6,055 nt of DNA. It comes from CAZBDU01 sp964490725. Lineage in GTDB: Bacteria; Spirochaetota; Spirochaetia; SZUA-6; DRHE01. The notes beneath the pieces are model-generated. The model saw only the letters and a program-made list of their open reading frames with translations. It was not told the origin of the DNA and made no database searches. Numbering within the stretch: the stretch's first letter is position 1; each line of letters opens with the position of its first letter. Below, one piece after another: positions 6,038-6,055 of this stretch. A program made the position numbers and the translations under genes. The DNA lies in NCBI GenBank assembly GCA_964490725.1, contig CAZBDU010000171.1, forward strand, positions 1-6,055. Reading direction: 5' to 3'.

Positions 6038-6055
6038 CCCGCGGCGGCTCGCGGG
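6038..6055. terminator. Inverted repeat after the last gene, truncated by the window edge
   Basis: CCCGCG (6038-6043) and CGCGGG (6050-6055) are perfect complements around a six-base loop, beginning seven bases after the stop of the URO-D-like gene. The repeat ends exactly at the window edge, so neither a longer stem nor a following T-run can be seen. It could be an intrinsic terminator closing the operon. A GAGGAG at 6030-6035 could instead be a ribosome-binding site, but no start codon lies between it and the edge. Confidence 0.35.

Noticed and set aside
1..6055. CRISPR arrays, tRNA or rRNA genes, insertion sequences, attachment sites
   Set aside because: No regularly spaced repeats, tRNA-like folds, transposase motifs or flanking target duplications were seen on either strand; nearly all of the window is coding.

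Overview
This 6,055-base window is very GC-rich (roughly 70% by eye) and carries one tightly packed gene cluster. All five genes are on the + strand, with strong G/C preference at third codon positions and frequent non-ATG starts (GTG, TTG). Purine-rich ribosome-binding sites precede the internal genes. The first gene has no visible ribosome-binding site and may be read from a leaderless transcript. This suits a high-GC bacterium (for example an actinobacterium, a chloroflexotal lineage or a high-GC Firmicutes-like lineage). The sequence contains no rRNA, tRNA or mobile element that would settle the lineage.

Layout: positions 1-73 hold no supportable gene, only a GC-rich hairpin and possibly the tail of an upstream gene. 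A promoter-like TTGACA-N17-TAGTCT lies at 74-102. It is followed by (1) a fold-type-I PLP-dependent aminotransferase, 111-1433; (2) an FGGY-family carbohydrate kinase, 1441-2901; (3) a DeoR-family transcriptional regulator, 2894-3679; (4) a TIM-barrel amidohydrolase of the lactonase/decarboxylase type, 3735-4778; and (5) a URO-D/MtaA-like protein, 4775-6031. A GC-rich inverted repeat just after the last stop codon is cut by the window edge. Gaps are 7 bp, -8 bp (overlap), 55 bp and -4 bp (overlap), so the five genes very probably form one transcript. It may continue past the right edge.

How the genes may work together (inference): DeoR proteins usually sense a phosphorylated sugar-like metabolite, and the adjacent FGGY kinase would make such a compound. 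The amidohydrolase resembles enzymes that open sugar lactones or decarboxylate small acids. The aminotransferase could remove or add an amino group. The URO-D-like protein has the His-x-Cys motif of zinc methyltransferases and lacks the HemE hallmark, so it is more likely a methyl-transfer or related enzyme than a heme-pathway enzyme. Together they suggest catabolism of a modified polyol or sugar, perhaps aminated and/or methylated, by a route I do not recognise. No transporter, dehydrogenase, aldolase or corrinoid protein is in the window, so the substrate cannot be named. I give no gene symbols because no gene can be assigned to a characterised orthologue from sequence alone.
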